From Roseiarcus sp963717215 (GTDB lineage Bacteria; Pseudomonadota; Alphaproteobacteria; Rhizobiales; Beijerinckiaceae), in the NCBI GenBank assembly GCA_963717215.1, contig CAVQVS010000006.1, forward strand, positions 186,001-250,000: a stretch of 64,000 nucleotides of DNA, read 5' to 3'. A model generated the notes under the pieces. The model searched no databases. It was not told the DNA's origin and saw nothing but the letters and a program-made list of their open reading frames with translations. Shown piece by piece: positions 44,290-53,808 of the stretch. A program made the translations under genes and the position numbers. The first letter of the stretch is position 1. Each line of letters starts with the position of its first letter.

Positions 44290-45951
44290 ATGTTCACCCT
44301 AGGCGTCGATTTCGGAACCAACTCGGTGCGGGCGCTTGTCGTCCGCTGTTCGGACGGAGCGGAATACGGCAGTGGGGTGGTCGACTACCCTTCTGGCGCG
44401 CAGGGCGTTCTGCTTGATCCCAAAGACGGCCTGTTGGCGCGCCAGCATCCTGGCGACTATGTGTTCGGCGTCGAGGCGAGCATTAAAAGCGCGCTTTCGC
44501 AAGCCGGACGCAAACCGGATTTCGACCCGTCGAAAGTCGTCGGCATCGGCGTCGACTCCACCGGTTCAAGCCCGATTCCGGTTGACGGCGCGAACCAGCC
44601 GTTGGCGTCGAGCGCCAAGTGGAAGGACGACCTCAACGCGCAATGCTGGCTGTGGAAGGATCACACCTCTTGGCGCGAGGCGGCGAAAATCACCGAACTG
44701 TGCGTACAGATTCGGCCCCAGTACATCGCGAAATGCGGCGGGGTTTACTCCTCGGAGTGGTTTTGGGCCAAGCTTTGGCGCTGTCTGAATGTCGCTCCCG
44801 AAACATTCGGCGCTGCATTCTCCTGGGTCGAACTGGCCGACTGGATTCCCTCCGTACTCGCTGGCGTCGTCGACCCGCGATTGGTCAAACGAGGCGTCTG
44901 CGCCGCAGGTCACAAGGGCCTTTACTCCGACGATTGGGGCGGCCTTCCGGACAAGGAATTCCTAGGAGCGCTAGATCTCCGCCTCGCCGACCTTCGAGAC
45001 CGCCTTTACGAAAAAGCCTATGACGCAACCGAGCCCGCCGGCTCGCTGTGCTCCGAGTGGGCGACAAAGCTTGGGCTGGTCCCGGGCATCGCGATAGCAA
45101 TCGGCGAATTTGACGTCCACTACGGCGCGATTGGCTGCGGCGTGCGCGAAGGCACGCTCGTCAAGGTGATCGGGACGTCAACCTGCGACTGCGCGGTCGT
45201 TTCGACCGACAAGCCGATTGCCGACATTCCAGGGATCTGCGGCATTGTGAAAGGCGCCATTCTGCCCGGCTTCTTCGGCATCGAAGCCGGCCAGTCGGCT
45301 GTCGGCGACATATTCAAATGGTGGGTCGAGGTCGTCCTGGGCGGGGACGCCACGCTGCACGCAGAACTGACCACGGAAGCAGCGAAGCAGCGTCCGGGTC
45401 AATCCGGGCTTTTAGCGCTCGACTGGAATAACGGCAATCGAACCATTCTCGTCGACCAACGCCTCACCGGCTTACTGCTCGGTCAGGATCTGTACACGAC
45501 ACGCGCCGATATCTATCGCGCTTTAATCGAGGCGACGGCGTTCGGCGCGCGCGCAATCATCGAGCGTCTCCGGCAATATGGCGTGCCCACTGATCAGGTT
45601 GTTTGCACCGGCGGAATCGCAGAGAAAAATCCGCTGCTCATGCAAGTCTACGCCGACGTCACCGGCTGCGTCATGCAGGTTGCCGGCTCCAGTCAGACGT
45701 GTGCGCTGGGCTCCGCGATTGCTGCGTCCGTATTGGCGGGCGCGCATCCGGACTTCGCCAGCGCGGAAGCCGCGATGACGTCCTTAAAGTCCGAGACGTT
45801 TGAACCGATCGTCGAGCATCGAGTCGTCTACGACCAACTCTATGCGCTGTACCGCGCGTTGCACGACAGTTTCGGAGGATTGAGCAAATCCGCCGACCTG
45901 TCGCAAGTCATGAAGACGTTGCTCGATATCAAATATGCGCAACGGGTATGA
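44290..45951 (+). CDS. araB: Ribulokinase
   Basis: AraB phosphorylates L-ribulose to L-ribulose 5-phosphate. The 553-residue protein is an FGGY-family kinase with LGVDFGTNSVRALVVRC, GIGVDSTGSSPIPVDG, FDVHYGAIGCGVREGTLVKV, IGTSTCDCAVVSTDKPIADI and the FGGY-like VVCTGGIAEKNPLLMQVYAD region. The ATG at 44290 has GGAGC just upstream; longer upstream readings overlap gguB out of frame and are not real. It is followed by araA and araD in the same direction. Confidence 0.94.
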   Translation: MFTLGVDFGTNSVRALVVRCSDGAEYGSGVVDYPSGAQGVLLDPKDGLLARQHPGDYVFGVEASIKSALSQAGRKPDFDPSKVVGIGVDSTGSSPIPVDGANQPLASSAKWKDDLNAQCWLWKDHTSWREAAKITELCVQIRPQYIAKCGGVYSSEWFWAKLWRCLNVAPETFGAAFSWVELADWIPSVLAGVVDPRLVKRGVCAAGHKGLYSDDWGGLPDKEFLGALDLRLADLRDRLYEKAYDATEPAGSLCSEWATKLGLVPGIAIAIGEFDVHYGAIGCGVREGTLVKVIGTSTCDCAVVSTDKPIADIPGICGIVKGAILPGFFGIEAGQSAVGDIFKWWVEVVLGGDATLHAELTTEAAKQRPGQSGLLALDWNNGNRTILVDQRLTGLLLGQDLYTTRADIYRALIEATAFGARAIIERLRQYGVPTDQVVCTGGIAEKNPLLMQVYADVTGCVMQVAGSSQTCALGSAIAASVLAGAHPDFASAEAAMTSLKSETFEPIVEHRVVYDQLYALYRALHDSFGGLSKSADLSQVMKTLLDIKYAQRV

Positions 45952-46043
45952 CCTCTGTCACCAGACCGCGCCGGATTTCGCCCGCCGAGAACGGCGGCTT
46001 AATCTCGGACAAACCTTCATTCATTGCGGGAAATTAAGACGAT

Positions 46044-47552
46044 ATGATCAATCTTGCCAAGCCTGAGATCTGGCTCGTTTGCGGCTCGCAGCATCTCTAT
46101 GGTCCTGGGCCGCTTCAAGAGGTCGCGGCGCACGCGCAGGAAATCGCAAGCGCCCTTGCAGACTCACCCAAACTTCCGCTCAAGACTGCATTCAAGGGAT
46201 TGCTGACGACGCCTGACGAAATCGCCAAGCTTTGCCTTGAGGCGAACGCCGATCCGAACTGCGCCGGCCTCATCCTCTGGATGCACACGTTCTCTCCCTC
46301 GAAAATGTGGATACGCGGGCTGAATTCGCTTCAGAAGCCGTTCGTTCATCTCCACACCCAGTTCGGTCGCGATCTCCCGTGGGACACGATCGACATGGAC
46401 TTCATGAACCTGAACCAGTCCGCGCACGGCGACCGGGAAGCAGGTTTTATTCACACCCGCATGCGTCTCGCCCGCAAAGTCGTCGTCGGCCATTGGTCCG
46501 ACCCTGAGGTTCAGGACCGTCTCGGCGCCTGGATGCGCGCGGCGCGCGCCTGGCATGATTGGCAGGGCGCCAAATTCTGCCGCTTCGGCGACAACATGCG
46601 TCAGGTCGCGGTCACTGAGGGCGACAAAGTTGCAACGGAAATGAAGTTCGGTTTCGCGACCAACGGCTATGGCGTTGGCGATCTCGTGGCGCAGGTGAAC
46701 GCCGTCGCCGACGCCAAGGTCAGAGCGCTCGCGAGTGAATATGAGCAGCGCTACACGGTTGCGCCCGAACTGCGCGACAGCGGCGCGCGGCATGAGTCGC
46801 TCCTCTATGCAGCGCGGCTTGAATTGGGCCTGCGCGCCTTTCTGGAGGCTGGCGGCTTCAAGGGGTTCACGACCACGTTCGAAGACCTGCACGGACTGCG
46901 GCAACTCCCTGGCCTCGCACCCCAGCGGCTGATGGCCGACGGCTACGGCTTCGCCGGCGAGGGCGACTGGAAGACGGTCGCACTCGTGCGCGCAATGAAG
47001 GTCATGGGCGAAGGGCTGCCGGGCGGGACTTCGTTCATGGAGGACTACACCTATCATTTGGCGCCGGGCGGCCATCAGGTGCTTGGTTCGCACATGCTCG
47101 AAATCTGCCCGACGATCGCGGCGGACAAGCCGAGGGTGGAGATTCATCCCCTTTCCATCGGGGGCAAGGAGGATCCGGTCCGCCTGGTGTTCGACGCGGC
47201 GACCGGCCCGGCGCTCAACGCAAGCCTGATTGACCTCGGCTCCCGGTTTCGCCTGCTAGTCAACGAAGTGATCTCGGTCGACCACCCCGCCCTGCCGAAA
47301 CTGCCGGTCGCCCGCGCGGTGTGGGAATGCCAGCCCGACTTCAAGACCGCCTGCGCCGCCTGGATTCTGGCGGGCGGCGCGCATCACACGGGATACAGCT
47401 ATACGGTGACCCGGGAGATGCTGGAGGACTTCGCCACGATCGCCGGAATCGAGATGGCGGTGATTGGGCCAGAAACCAATCTCTCGAACTTTAAGCAGGA
47501 CCTGCGCAACAACGACGTCTACTACTATCTGGCGCAGGGATTCCGCGCCTGA
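46044..47552 (+). CDS. araA: L-arabinose isomerase
   Basis: AraA converts L-arabinose to L-ribulose. The 502-residue protein has the family motifs EIWLVCGSQHLYGPGPL at the N-terminus, NCAGLILWMHTFSPSKMWI, FVHLHTQFGRDLPWDTIDMD, GTSFMEDYTYHLAPGGHQVL and GGAHHTGYSYTV, including the metal-binding Glu and His residues. It lies 92 bases after araB. No metal dependence can be read from the sequence, but family members use Mn2+. Confidence 0.96.
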   Translation: MINLAKPEIWLVCGSQHLYGPGPLQEVAAHAQEIASALADSPKLPLKTAFKGLLTTPDEIAKLCLEANADPNCAGLILWMHTFSPSKMWIRGLNSLQKPFVHLHTQFGRDLPWDTIDMDFMNLNQSAHGDREAGFIHTRMRLARKVVVGHWSDPEVQDRLGAWMRAARAWHDWQGAKFCRFGDNMRQVAVTEGDKVATEMKFGFATNGYGVGDLVAQVNAVADAKVRALASEYEQRYTVAPELRDSGARHESLLYAARLELGLRAFLEAGGFKGFTTTFEDLHGLRQLPGLAPQRLMADGYGFAGEGDWKTVALVRAMKVMGEGLPGGTSFMEDYTYHLAPGGHQVLGSHMLEICPTIAADKPRVEIHPLSIGGKEDPVRLVFDAATGPALNASLIDLGSRFRLLVNEVISVDHPALPKLPVARAVWECQPDFKTACAAWILAGGAHHTGYSYTVTREMLEDFATIAGIEMAVIGPETNLSNFKQDLRNNDVYYYLAQGFRA

Positions 47553-47566
47553 GCCGGAACGAGGCG

Positions 47567-48265
47567 ATGTTCAAGGAACTCAAGCGTGAAGCCTACGAGG
47601 CCAATATCGCCTTGCCGCGGCACGGCCTCATCAATCTCACCTTCGGCAACGCCAGCGCAATCGATCGGGCGCGGGCCGCCTTCGCGATCAAGCCAAGCGG
47701 TGTCGATTACACGGCGCTCTCGCCGGAGGACATGGTGGTCATTGACCTCGAGGGACGCAGGATCGAAGGCCGGCTCAACCCGTCCTCAGACACACCGACC
47801 CATCGCAGACTGTTTCTTGCCTTCCCGAACATTGGGGGCGTGGTCCACACCCACTCATCGCACGCGACCGCGTTCGCGCAAGCCGGCCGGCCGATCCCGA
47901 TTTTCGGCACGACCCATGCCGATTATTTCAATGGCGAGGTGCCCGTCACGCGCAAGATGACGCCGAGCGAGATCGCCACGGACTACGAATGGGAGACCGG
48001 CAACGTCATCGTGGAGACGATGCGAAACCACGATCCCGCCGACTTTCCGGGCGTTCTCGTCAACCGTCATGCGCCATTCACCTGGGGGGCGAGCGTGGCG
48101 AAGGCGTTGGAGAACGCAGTCGCTGTCGAGTGCATCGCGCAAATGGCGCTGATGTCGCTTCAGCTCGCGCCAAACCTCGAACCAATCGAGGAGGAACTCC
48201 TCAACAAGCACTTCAGGCGCAAGCACGGCGTCGGCGCCTATTATGGGCAGACGCCGGACTTTTGA
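47567..48265 (+). CDS. araD: L-ribulose-5-phosphate 4-epimerase
   Basis: AraD converts L-ribulose 5-phosphate to D-xylulose 5-phosphate, linking arabinose to the pentose phosphate pathway. The 232-residue class II aldolase-fold protein shows NLTFGNASAIDR, AIKPSGVDYTALSPEDMVVI, the metal ligands in VVHTHSSHATAFAQAG, FGTTHADYFNG, and LVNRHAPFTWGASVAKALEN. It starts 14 bases after araA with a GAGGCG site and ends the ara operon; the next gene is convergent. Confidence 0.95.
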   Translation: MFKELKREAYEANIALPRHGLINLTFGNASAIDRARAAFAIKPSGVDYTALSPEDMVVIDLEGRRIEGRLNPSSDTPTHRRLFLAFPNIGGVVHTHSSHATAFAQAGRPIPIFGTTHADYFNGEVPVTRKMTPSEIATDYEWETGNVIVETMRNHDPADFPGVLVNRHAPFTWGASVAKALENAVAVECIAQMALMSLQLAPNLEPIEEELLNKHFRRKHGVGAYYGQTPDF

Positions 48266-48278
48266 AGCTGCCGCCAAG

Positions 48279-49235
48279 TCAGGTAAGCCGAGGCTCCGCC
48301 GGCTTGCTCGCGTTGAGACGCATCGTCAGATAGTCGGCGGCCAGGATCGGCGGATAGTGCACGACCTCCCCCTCCCCCACGCAGCTCGGGATTGTTTCGA
48401 CCAGAGCATCCGGATTCGGGTCATAGAAAAAGGCGATTGAATACCGCTCCCTCGCGCTCCGATTGACGACGCGATGCGGCGTTGAAACATAGACGTCGTT
48501 GGTCCAGCGCATCAGACAATCGCCAATGTTGACGATGAAGGCGCCTCGGACGACCGGCGCTTCGATCCATTCTCCGGCGCGCGTGCGGACCTCAAGGCCG
48601 CCGACATCGTCTGTCGCGAGCAGCGTCAGGTTGCCATAGTCGGTGTGCTCTCCCGCGCCGGTTGGCGCGGCCGCTGCTCTAGGCGGCGCCGGATAGTGCA
48701 AGAGCCGCAGCGTCGCCATCGACCGGTCGAATTTGGCGTCGAAGAAATCGGTCCTCAGGCCAAGGTCGCTGGCGAACGCACGATGCAGTCGCGCGCCGAG
48801 GGCCGCGCAAGCATCGTAATAGGAAAGCAGCGTTTCGCGGAAACCCGGCACGCCGGGCCAGGCGTTGAGCGAGCGGAAGGGCTTGCCCGCCAGCAATTCG
48901 GGATCGTCGGCGGCAAGCTCGAGACCGACGTTGAAGGCTTCTTTCATGTCTGGCCCGCGCGCGGGATCGAGCGCTTCGTGAAGGAGCCCGGAATAGCCTC
49001 GGTTGGCGCCAATTGTCTCGATCGCGAGCTTCCGCTTGTCGGCGACGGGCAGCGCGAAGAAGTCCCGCGACTGGGCGAAGGCCTTGGCGATCAGCTCCTG
49101 GTCGACACCATGGTTGACGACGTAGAAGAAGCCCACGTCGCGGCACGCCGCGCCAACCTCAGCGACGATTCTGGTCAGCAAGGCGCCCTCCGCCTCGCCC
49201 GACGATCCAAGATCGATGATGGGCAACACGTCCAT
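48279..49235 (-). CDS. Isopenicillin N synthase-like 2-oxoglutarate/Fe(II)-dependent oxygenase
   Basis: This 318-residue oxygenase belongs to the IPNS/2OG-Fe(II) family. The Fe ligands are the His and Asp in GAGEHTDYGNLTLLATDDVG and the His in VSTPHRVVNRS; the RxS motif for 2-oxoglutarate is RERYSIAFFYDPN. The N-terminus has VLPIIDLGS and CRDVGFFYVVNHGVDQELI, standard for the family. It starts three bases after the atzE stop and so belongs to the atzG-atzE operon. Its substrate is unknown; position suggests it oxidises a nitrogen-rich compound to feed the amidase steps. Confidence 0.9.
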   Translation of the reverse strand: MDVLPIIDLGSSGEAEGALLTRIVAEVGAACRDVGFFYVVNHGVDQELIAKAFAQSRDFFALPVADKRKLAIETIGANRGYSGLLHEALDPARGPDMKEAFNVGLELAADDPELLAGKPFRSLNAWPGVPGFRETLLSYYDACAALGARLHRAFASDLGLRTDFFDAKFDRSMATLRLLHYPAPPRAAAAPTGAGEHTDYGNLTLLATDDVGGLEVRTRAGEWIEAPVVRGAFIVNIGDCLMRWTNDVYVSTPHRVVNRSARERYSIAFFYDPNPDALVETIPSCVGEGEVVHYPPILAADYLTMRLNASKPAEPRLT

Positions 49236-49238
49236 TGA

Positions 49239-50642
49239 TCAGCACAACCTTGCGGCCGGCGCGCGAACAACGCCGTCTCGCTCAAGCGCCCAGGCGACGC
49301 GGAGCGCGAGATCCTCACGCCAAGGGGCAGCAATGATCTGGACGCCAATCGGAAGCCTTTCGCCCTCGGTCCATACCGGCGCCGCGACCACCGGCAGCCC
49401 GATGAAGGAGATCGGCTGAGTGAAGAGCCCGATATTCGGTCGCACCAGCATCTCGCGACCATCGAGCACGAAGGTCGTCTGCTCGAGCCTGGGAGCGCGG
49501 CAGGGAGTCGCTGGCGCGAGCAGGATATCGACGTCGCGAAAGAGCGCGAGCGTCGCCGCATGAAACTGACGGCGGAATTTTTGCGCCTGCGCGGCCCAGG
49601 CGCCAGGAACCATCGCGCCTGCGATAAGCCGATCGCGAACTTCCGGGTCGAAGTCTTGAGCCCGTTCGCGCAACCGACCAAGATGAAGCGCGGCTCCCTC
49701 GACCATCGTGATGAGATAGGCCGCGGAACGGGCGCGATCGGCTCCGGCGAGTTCGACGACACGGTCCGCTTTCAAGGCGCGGGTGATGGTGTCCACAGCC
49801 GCGATCGCGCTCGGATCGGCGGAGCGCGCGAAATAGCCGCCGAGCGTTGCGATGCGCAGCCCGGCGATACCGTCGTTGAGCGTTGGCGATGCTGCCGGGG
49901 CGGGCCTGTCGGCTTGCGCCTGGTCCCCGCCGTCGCGACCAAGCATCAAATCATATGAAAGCGCGAGGTCGCCCGCAGAGCGCGCGAGCGGCCCTACATG
50001 GTCGAGGCTGGCGACAAACGGAAATGTTCCGGTGCGCGAGAGCCGGCCATAGGTCGGCTTGAGGCCGAACAATCCGCAGAACGAGCTCGGCACGCGAATC
50101 GACCCGTTCGTGTCCGATCCCAGCGCGATCGGAACGAGGCCGCCGGCCACGGCCGCGGCTGATCCGCCGGACGATCCTCCCGTCATATGCTCGAGATCAT
50201 GCGGATTCCGCGAAGGGCCGTCGTGAACGTTGCGACCGGTGAAATCGTAGGCGTATTCGCCCATGTTGAGCGCGCCGACCAGAACGCCGCCCGCAGCTTC
50301 GAGACGCGTGATCATTGTCGCGTCCGCCTTGGCCGGAGGGTGGTCGCGGTTGATCTTGGAGCCGGCGCGGGTCGTCAGCCCTTCGACATCGAACAGGTTC
50401 TTCACAGCGAAGGGCGCGCCAGCAAGCGGGCCCAGGTTCTCTCCGCGCACGCGGGCCGTATCGATCGCGTCAGCCTTGGCGAGCGCGCGAGTCGCGGTCA
50501 CCTCGGTGAAGGCGCCGAGCGCGCCGTTTCGGGCTTCGATGCGATTGAGCGTCTCTTGCGCGATCTCGCGGGCGCTCACCGCGCCCGATCGAACCGCCGC
50601 GGCGATCGCCTCGGCGGTTCCCTCAACAAGCGTTGCGCTCAT
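49239..50642 (-). CDS. atzE: AtzE-family amidase, 1-carboxybiuret hydrolase subunit
   Basis: AtzE deaminates 1-carboxybiuret in cyanuric acid-type degradation, in complex with the small subunit AtzG. The 467-residue amidase-signature protein has the Lys of the Ser-Ser-Lys triad in GAPFAVKNLFDVEG and the two Ser residues in MTGGSSGGSAAAVAGG and SDTNGSIRVPSSFCGLFGLK. The AtzE type is supported by the directly coupled AtzG-like gene (four-base ATGA overlap) and the nearby allophanate hydrolase. A different N-carbamoyl substrate is possible, since no cyanuric acid hydrolase is seen. Confidence 0.88.
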   Translation of the reverse strand: MSATLVEGTAEAIAAAVRSGAVSAREIAQETLNRIEARNGALGAFTEVTATRALAKADAIDTARVRGENLGPLAGAPFAVKNLFDVEGLTTRAGSKINRDHPPAKADATMITRLEAAGGVLVGALNMGEYAYDFTGRNVHDGPSRNPHDLEHMTGGSSGGSAAAVAGGLVPIALGSDTNGSIRVPSSFCGLFGLKPTYGRLSRTGTFPFVASLDHVGPLARSAGDLALSYDLMLGRDGGDQAQADRPAPAASPTLNDGIAGLRIATLGGYFARSADPSAIAAVDTITRALKADRVVELAGADRARSAAYLITMVEGAALHLGRLRERAQDFDPEVRDRLIAGAMVPGAWAAQAQKFRRQFHAATLALFRDVDILLAPATPCRAPRLEQTTFVLDGREMLVRPNIGLFTQPISFIGLPVVAAPVWTEGERLPIGVQIIAAPWREDLALRVAWALERDGVVRAPAARLC

Positions 50643-50827
50643 GCTGTGAAGACCGGCGCCGGTTCCGCCAAATCATCGAGCGGGACCGAAAGAAGTCTCT
50701 CGGCTTGCTCCGCCGCGATGCGCAGATGCACAATCGTCTGAGCGCGCGATTCCGGCGTCAACGTCAAACCGAGGAGCGGCGCCATCGAATCCACCGCAGC
50801 TTCAGCGTCGAATCCATTCGCACTCAC
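50639..50827 (-). CDS. atzG: AtzG-like small subunit (DUF4089 type)
   Basis: This 62-residue protein matches the AtzG/DUF4089 pattern: GFDAEAAVDSMAPLLGLTL at the N-terminus and HLRIAAEQAERLLSVPLDD near the C-terminus. AtzG is the regulatory or structural partner needed for stable AtzE. Its stop overlaps the atzE start. It is the first gene of the minus-strand operon. Confidence 0.85.
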   Translation of the reverse strand: MSANGFDAEAAVDSMAPLLGLTLTPESRAQTIVHLRIAAEQAERLLSVPLDDLAEPAPVFTA

Positions 50828-51201
50828 GCCGTCGCCTCATCAAATCCGAATCCAATCCGCGCCCGGCCGAATGTTTTTTTTCGGGTGTGGCCTCTATCGC
50901 GCGTCATTGTCCGCTAGGCCGAAAAGTTGTCGCCATCACACGTCCTCGATCAGCGCGCGCTCATACCGGCGATCGTCGCCCTTGTCGAGAACACCACCCC
51001 GGAGCCGCTTAGCGCGATCGTGCCTTATCTTTCGGCGCCCGCGCCCAAATGTTAAGCGCTAACGCCTGGCTTCTCCCTCACGCTCGATTTAGGCTCGGGC
51101 GATCGCGGCCCAGCCCAGCCCAATTTGCCCGGCTTTTGCTTTCGTTGGATGCTGACCGCAGCGCCCGACCGGCGCGGCGCTGCCTGAGGGGCCTTGACCA
51201 G
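50828..51201. other. Divergent promoter region between atzG and atzF
   Basis: About 370 bases between divergent operons. A 42-residue frame from TTG 50927 to TAA 51053-51055 on the plus strand (including DQRALIPAIVALVENTTPEP) reads like coding sequence but has no clear ribosome binding site or family, and may be the remnant of a longer gene. Promoters for both operons should lie here; no clear operator is seen. Confidence 0.4.
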
Positions 51202-52959
51202 ATGACCATCACGATCGGAACGCTTCTTGCCGCGCATGGCGCGGGCCAGTCGCTGACGGCCACGATCGAGGAGACTTACGCACGCATCGAGAAGCACAAC
51301 GATCCGGCGCTCTTCATCACGATTCGCCCCAAGTCCGAGGCTCTGGCGATCGCGGAACGCATGCAAGCGTCAGGCCCCGCGGGCAAACCCCTCTATGGCG
51401 TTCCGTTCGCCGTCAAGGACAATATCGATGTCGCGGCACTTCCCACGACAGCGGCTTGTCCAGCCTTCGTCTATCAGCCCGCGAAGTCCGCGTTCGTCGT
51501 CGAGAGGCTCGAACGAGCGGGCGCAATCGTCATCGGCAAGACCAATCTCGACCAGTTTGCCACTGGCCTCGTCGGCGTCCGGTCGCCCTATGGGGTTCCA
51601 CGCAACGCGTTGCGCGCGGATCTCATACCCGGAGGATCGAGCTCCGGCTCGGCGACAGCTGTCGGCGCGGGCCTCGTTCCGTTTTCGCTTGGCACCGACA
51701 CGGCGGGATCGGGCCGCGTGCCCGCCGCGCTCAACGGAATCGTGGGGCTCAAGCCCTCGCTCGGCGCTCTCTCCACATCGGGCGTCGTTCCAGCCTGCCG
51801 CACGCTCGACACCATCTCGATTTTCGCCCGCGACGTCGCCGACGCCTTCGCGGTCTATCAGGAGGCTTGCGCATTCGACGAAGCAGACGCTTACAGCCGT
51901 TCGTCTCCGCGCCCATCCCTTTCGGCCTTCCCAAGTGGATTTCGGCTGGGGGTTCCGCGCGCGGACCAACGCCAGTTTTTCGACGACGCAGATTCGTCCG
52001 CGGCTTTCTCGCGCGATCTTCAGCGCGCGGAATCGCTTGGCGCGCGCGTCGTCGAGTTCGACTTCGCGCCCTTCGCCGCGGTCGCCCGCGCGCTCTATGA
52101 AGGTCCCTGGGTCGCCGAGCGATATTCCGCGGTGAAATCGCTGATCGAAAGCAATCCGGAAGCTCTGCATCCCGTCACCCGCGCGATCATCGAGGGCGCC
52201 CGCAAGTTCGACGCGGTTTCCGCGTTCGAGGCCTTTTATCGGCTCGCCGACCAGAAGCGACAGACAAGCCGCGTCTGGTCCGAATTTGATGCGATGCTCG
52301 TACCGACCATGCCGCGCCCTTACACCGTCGCCGAGGTCGAGGCCGATCCTGTCCGCCTCAATTCCAGGCTTGGGACCTACACCAACTTCGTCAACCTGCT
52401 CGACCTCTGCGCGATCGCCGTTCCCCCGGGCGTTCGCGGCGACGGGCTGCCGTCGAGCGTAACCCTGATCGCGCCGGCCGGCGCCGACGGTCTGATCGCG
52501 GGCGTGGCCGCGGCCCTCCACGGCCCTTCCGCGTCTCCCTCGATGCAAGCAAGCGCGCGCGTCCCGAACGACCGCGTCGAGATCGCGGTTGTTGGGGCGC
52601 ATCTGTCGGGCCTGCCCCTCAATCGGGAGCTCGTCGAACTCGGCGCGTCCTTTTCACGCGAAGTCGAAACGACAGCGGATTACCGTCTCTTCACGCTCCC
52701 CGGCACGTCTCCGCCAAAACCTGGATTGTTGCGCGTCAGCGATGGAGCCGGCGCCGTCATCAAGGCCGAGATCTGGACGCTGGACCCCGCGGGCTTCGGC
52801 GCTTTCGTCGCTAAAATCCCCCCACCGCTGGGAGTTGGGACGATCCGCTTCAAGGATGGCGGCCCCGTGAAGGGCTTTCTAGTCGAGGCCGAGGCCGTCA
52901 AGAGAGCGGACGACATCTCACACTTCGGCGGCTGGCGCGCTTATCTCAAGTCTCGCTAA
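51202..52959 (+). CDS. atzF: Allophanate hydrolase
   Basis: AtzF cleaves allophanate to ammonia and CO2. The 585-residue protein has an amidase-signature domain (Lys in YGVPFAVKDNIDVAALPTTA; Ser residues in PGGSSSGSATAVGAG and GTDTAGSGRVPAALNGIVGL) up to about residue 440. The C-terminal domain of about 130 residues (VEIAVVGAHLSGLPLNRELV; GPVKGFLVEAEAVKRADDIS; HFGGWRAYL) is the second domain that decarboxylates the intermediate in two-domain AtzF. The ATG at 51202 has GAGGGGCC upstream; the longer upstream reading is not coding. Together with AtzE it supports a carboxybiuret to allophanate route. Confidence 0.94.
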   Translation: MTITIGTLLAAHGAGQSLTATIEETYARIEKHNDPALFITIRPKSEALAIAERMQASGPAGKPLYGVPFAVKDNIDVAALPTTAACPAFVYQPAKSAFVVERLERAGAIVIGKTNLDQFATGLVGVRSPYGVPRNALRADLIPGGSSSGSATAVGAGLVPFSLGTDTAGSGRVPAALNGIVGLKPSLGALSTSGVVPACRTLDTISIFARDVADAFAVYQEACAFDEADAYSRSSPRPSLSAFPSGFRLGVPRADQRQFFDDADSSAAFSRDLQRAESLGARVVEFDFAPFAAVARALYEGPWVAERYSAVKSLIESNPEALHPVTRAIIEGARKFDAVSAFEAFYRLADQKRQTSRVWSEFDAMLVPTMPRPYTVAEVEADPVRLNSRLGTYTNFVNLLDLCAIAVPPGVRGDGLPSSVTLIAPAGADGLIAGVAAALHGPSASPSMQASARVPNDRVEIAVVGAHLSGLPLNRELVELGASFSREVETTADYRLFTLPGTSPPKPGLLRVSDGAGAVIKAEIWTLDPAGFGAFVAKIPPPLGVGTIRFKDGGPVKGFLVEAEAVKRADDISHFGGWRAYLKSR

Positions 52960-52973
52960 GGGGGCTCGCCCGT

Positions 52974-53792
52974 TCAGTCTTTCGCGCGCCCGAGCGGCCC
53001 GTCGTTGAGGCGCGCGAGATCGAAAGCCAACACGTCGCGCAACAAATCAAGAAAAGCCTCCGCCCCGTTCTGAGCGCAAGCGTCGCCCTTCTCGGCCGTC
53101 GCCTTGGAAGCATCCCCGGCCGTGCCCAGTGGGTGCAAATCACTCGCCATCCAGCCAAAGCCAATCGGCTGGGTGACCCGAAGCTGCCGAAACTCCTGCT
53201 CGATTCCGATCGCTGCGCTGACGAAATTCTGCGCATTCTCCATGCGCACGGTCTTCGGCCTGAAGGCGAGCATGAGCGAGGTCTCCGCCTCGCCGCCGTG
53301 GATGCCGTGCGCGCGTTCCTGAGCGGAAAACAGCTCGGCTGGATAGCCCAGTCGATGCCAGGCGGCATGGACGGCGAGCATGCGGTGGCGGACTCGCAAC
53401 TCCCTCGCCACGACGTCGATGACCGGAACATTGCCGCCGTGCGAATTCATGAAGATGAGTTTGCGGCATCCGGTGCGCGCGACGCTATCGCCGATCTCGG
53501 TCCACGCACGGGTGATCGTCTCGAGCGAAAACGTCAGCGTGCCCGGATATTCGATATGTTCGTTGGACTTGCCGACAGCCTGGATGGGCAGGATCAACAC
53601 CGGCATATCGTCGGGGATTTGCTTGACCGCGGTCACGAGATAGCCCTCGTTGATGAACGTATCCACCCCAACCGGCAGGTGAGGCCCATGTTGCTCGATC
53701 GCGGCGACCGGCAAGACCGCGACGACTTTGCTCATGTCGGCGGCGGCGAAATCACGCCAGCTCATCTCGGCCCAGAACTTGGTTGGCAGCAT
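52974..53792 (-). CDS. Creatininase-family amidohydrolase
   Basis: This 272-residue metal-dependent hydrolase shows VLPVAAIEQHGPHLPVGVDT and INEG, FMNSHGGNVPVIDVVAREL and AHGIHGGEAETSLMLAFRP, the metal ligands of the creatininase family (Glu, two His, Asp, Glu). Members open cyclic amides or cleave formamide-type bonds. The ATG at 53792 is chosen because the fold begins there. It is convergent with atzF and starts an operon region with the RidA gene on the minus strand. It is a candidate for a ring-opening step in this nitrogen cluster; that is inference. Confidence 0.9.
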   Translation of the reverse strand: MLPTKFWAEMSWRDFAAADMSKVVAVLPVAAIEQHGPHLPVGVDTFINEGYLVTAVKQIPDDMPVLILPIQAVGKSNEHIEYPGTLTFSLETITRAWTEIGDSVARTGCRKLIFMNSHGGNVPVIDVVARELRVRHRMLAVHAAWHRLGYPAELFSAQERAHGIHGGEAETSLMLAFRPKTVRMENAQNFVSAAIGIEQEFRQLRVTQPIGFGWMASDLHPLGTAGDASKATAEKGDACAQNGAEAFLDLLRDVLAFDLARLNDGPLGRAKD

Positions 53793-53808
53793 TGTGGATC
53801 TCCGGCTC

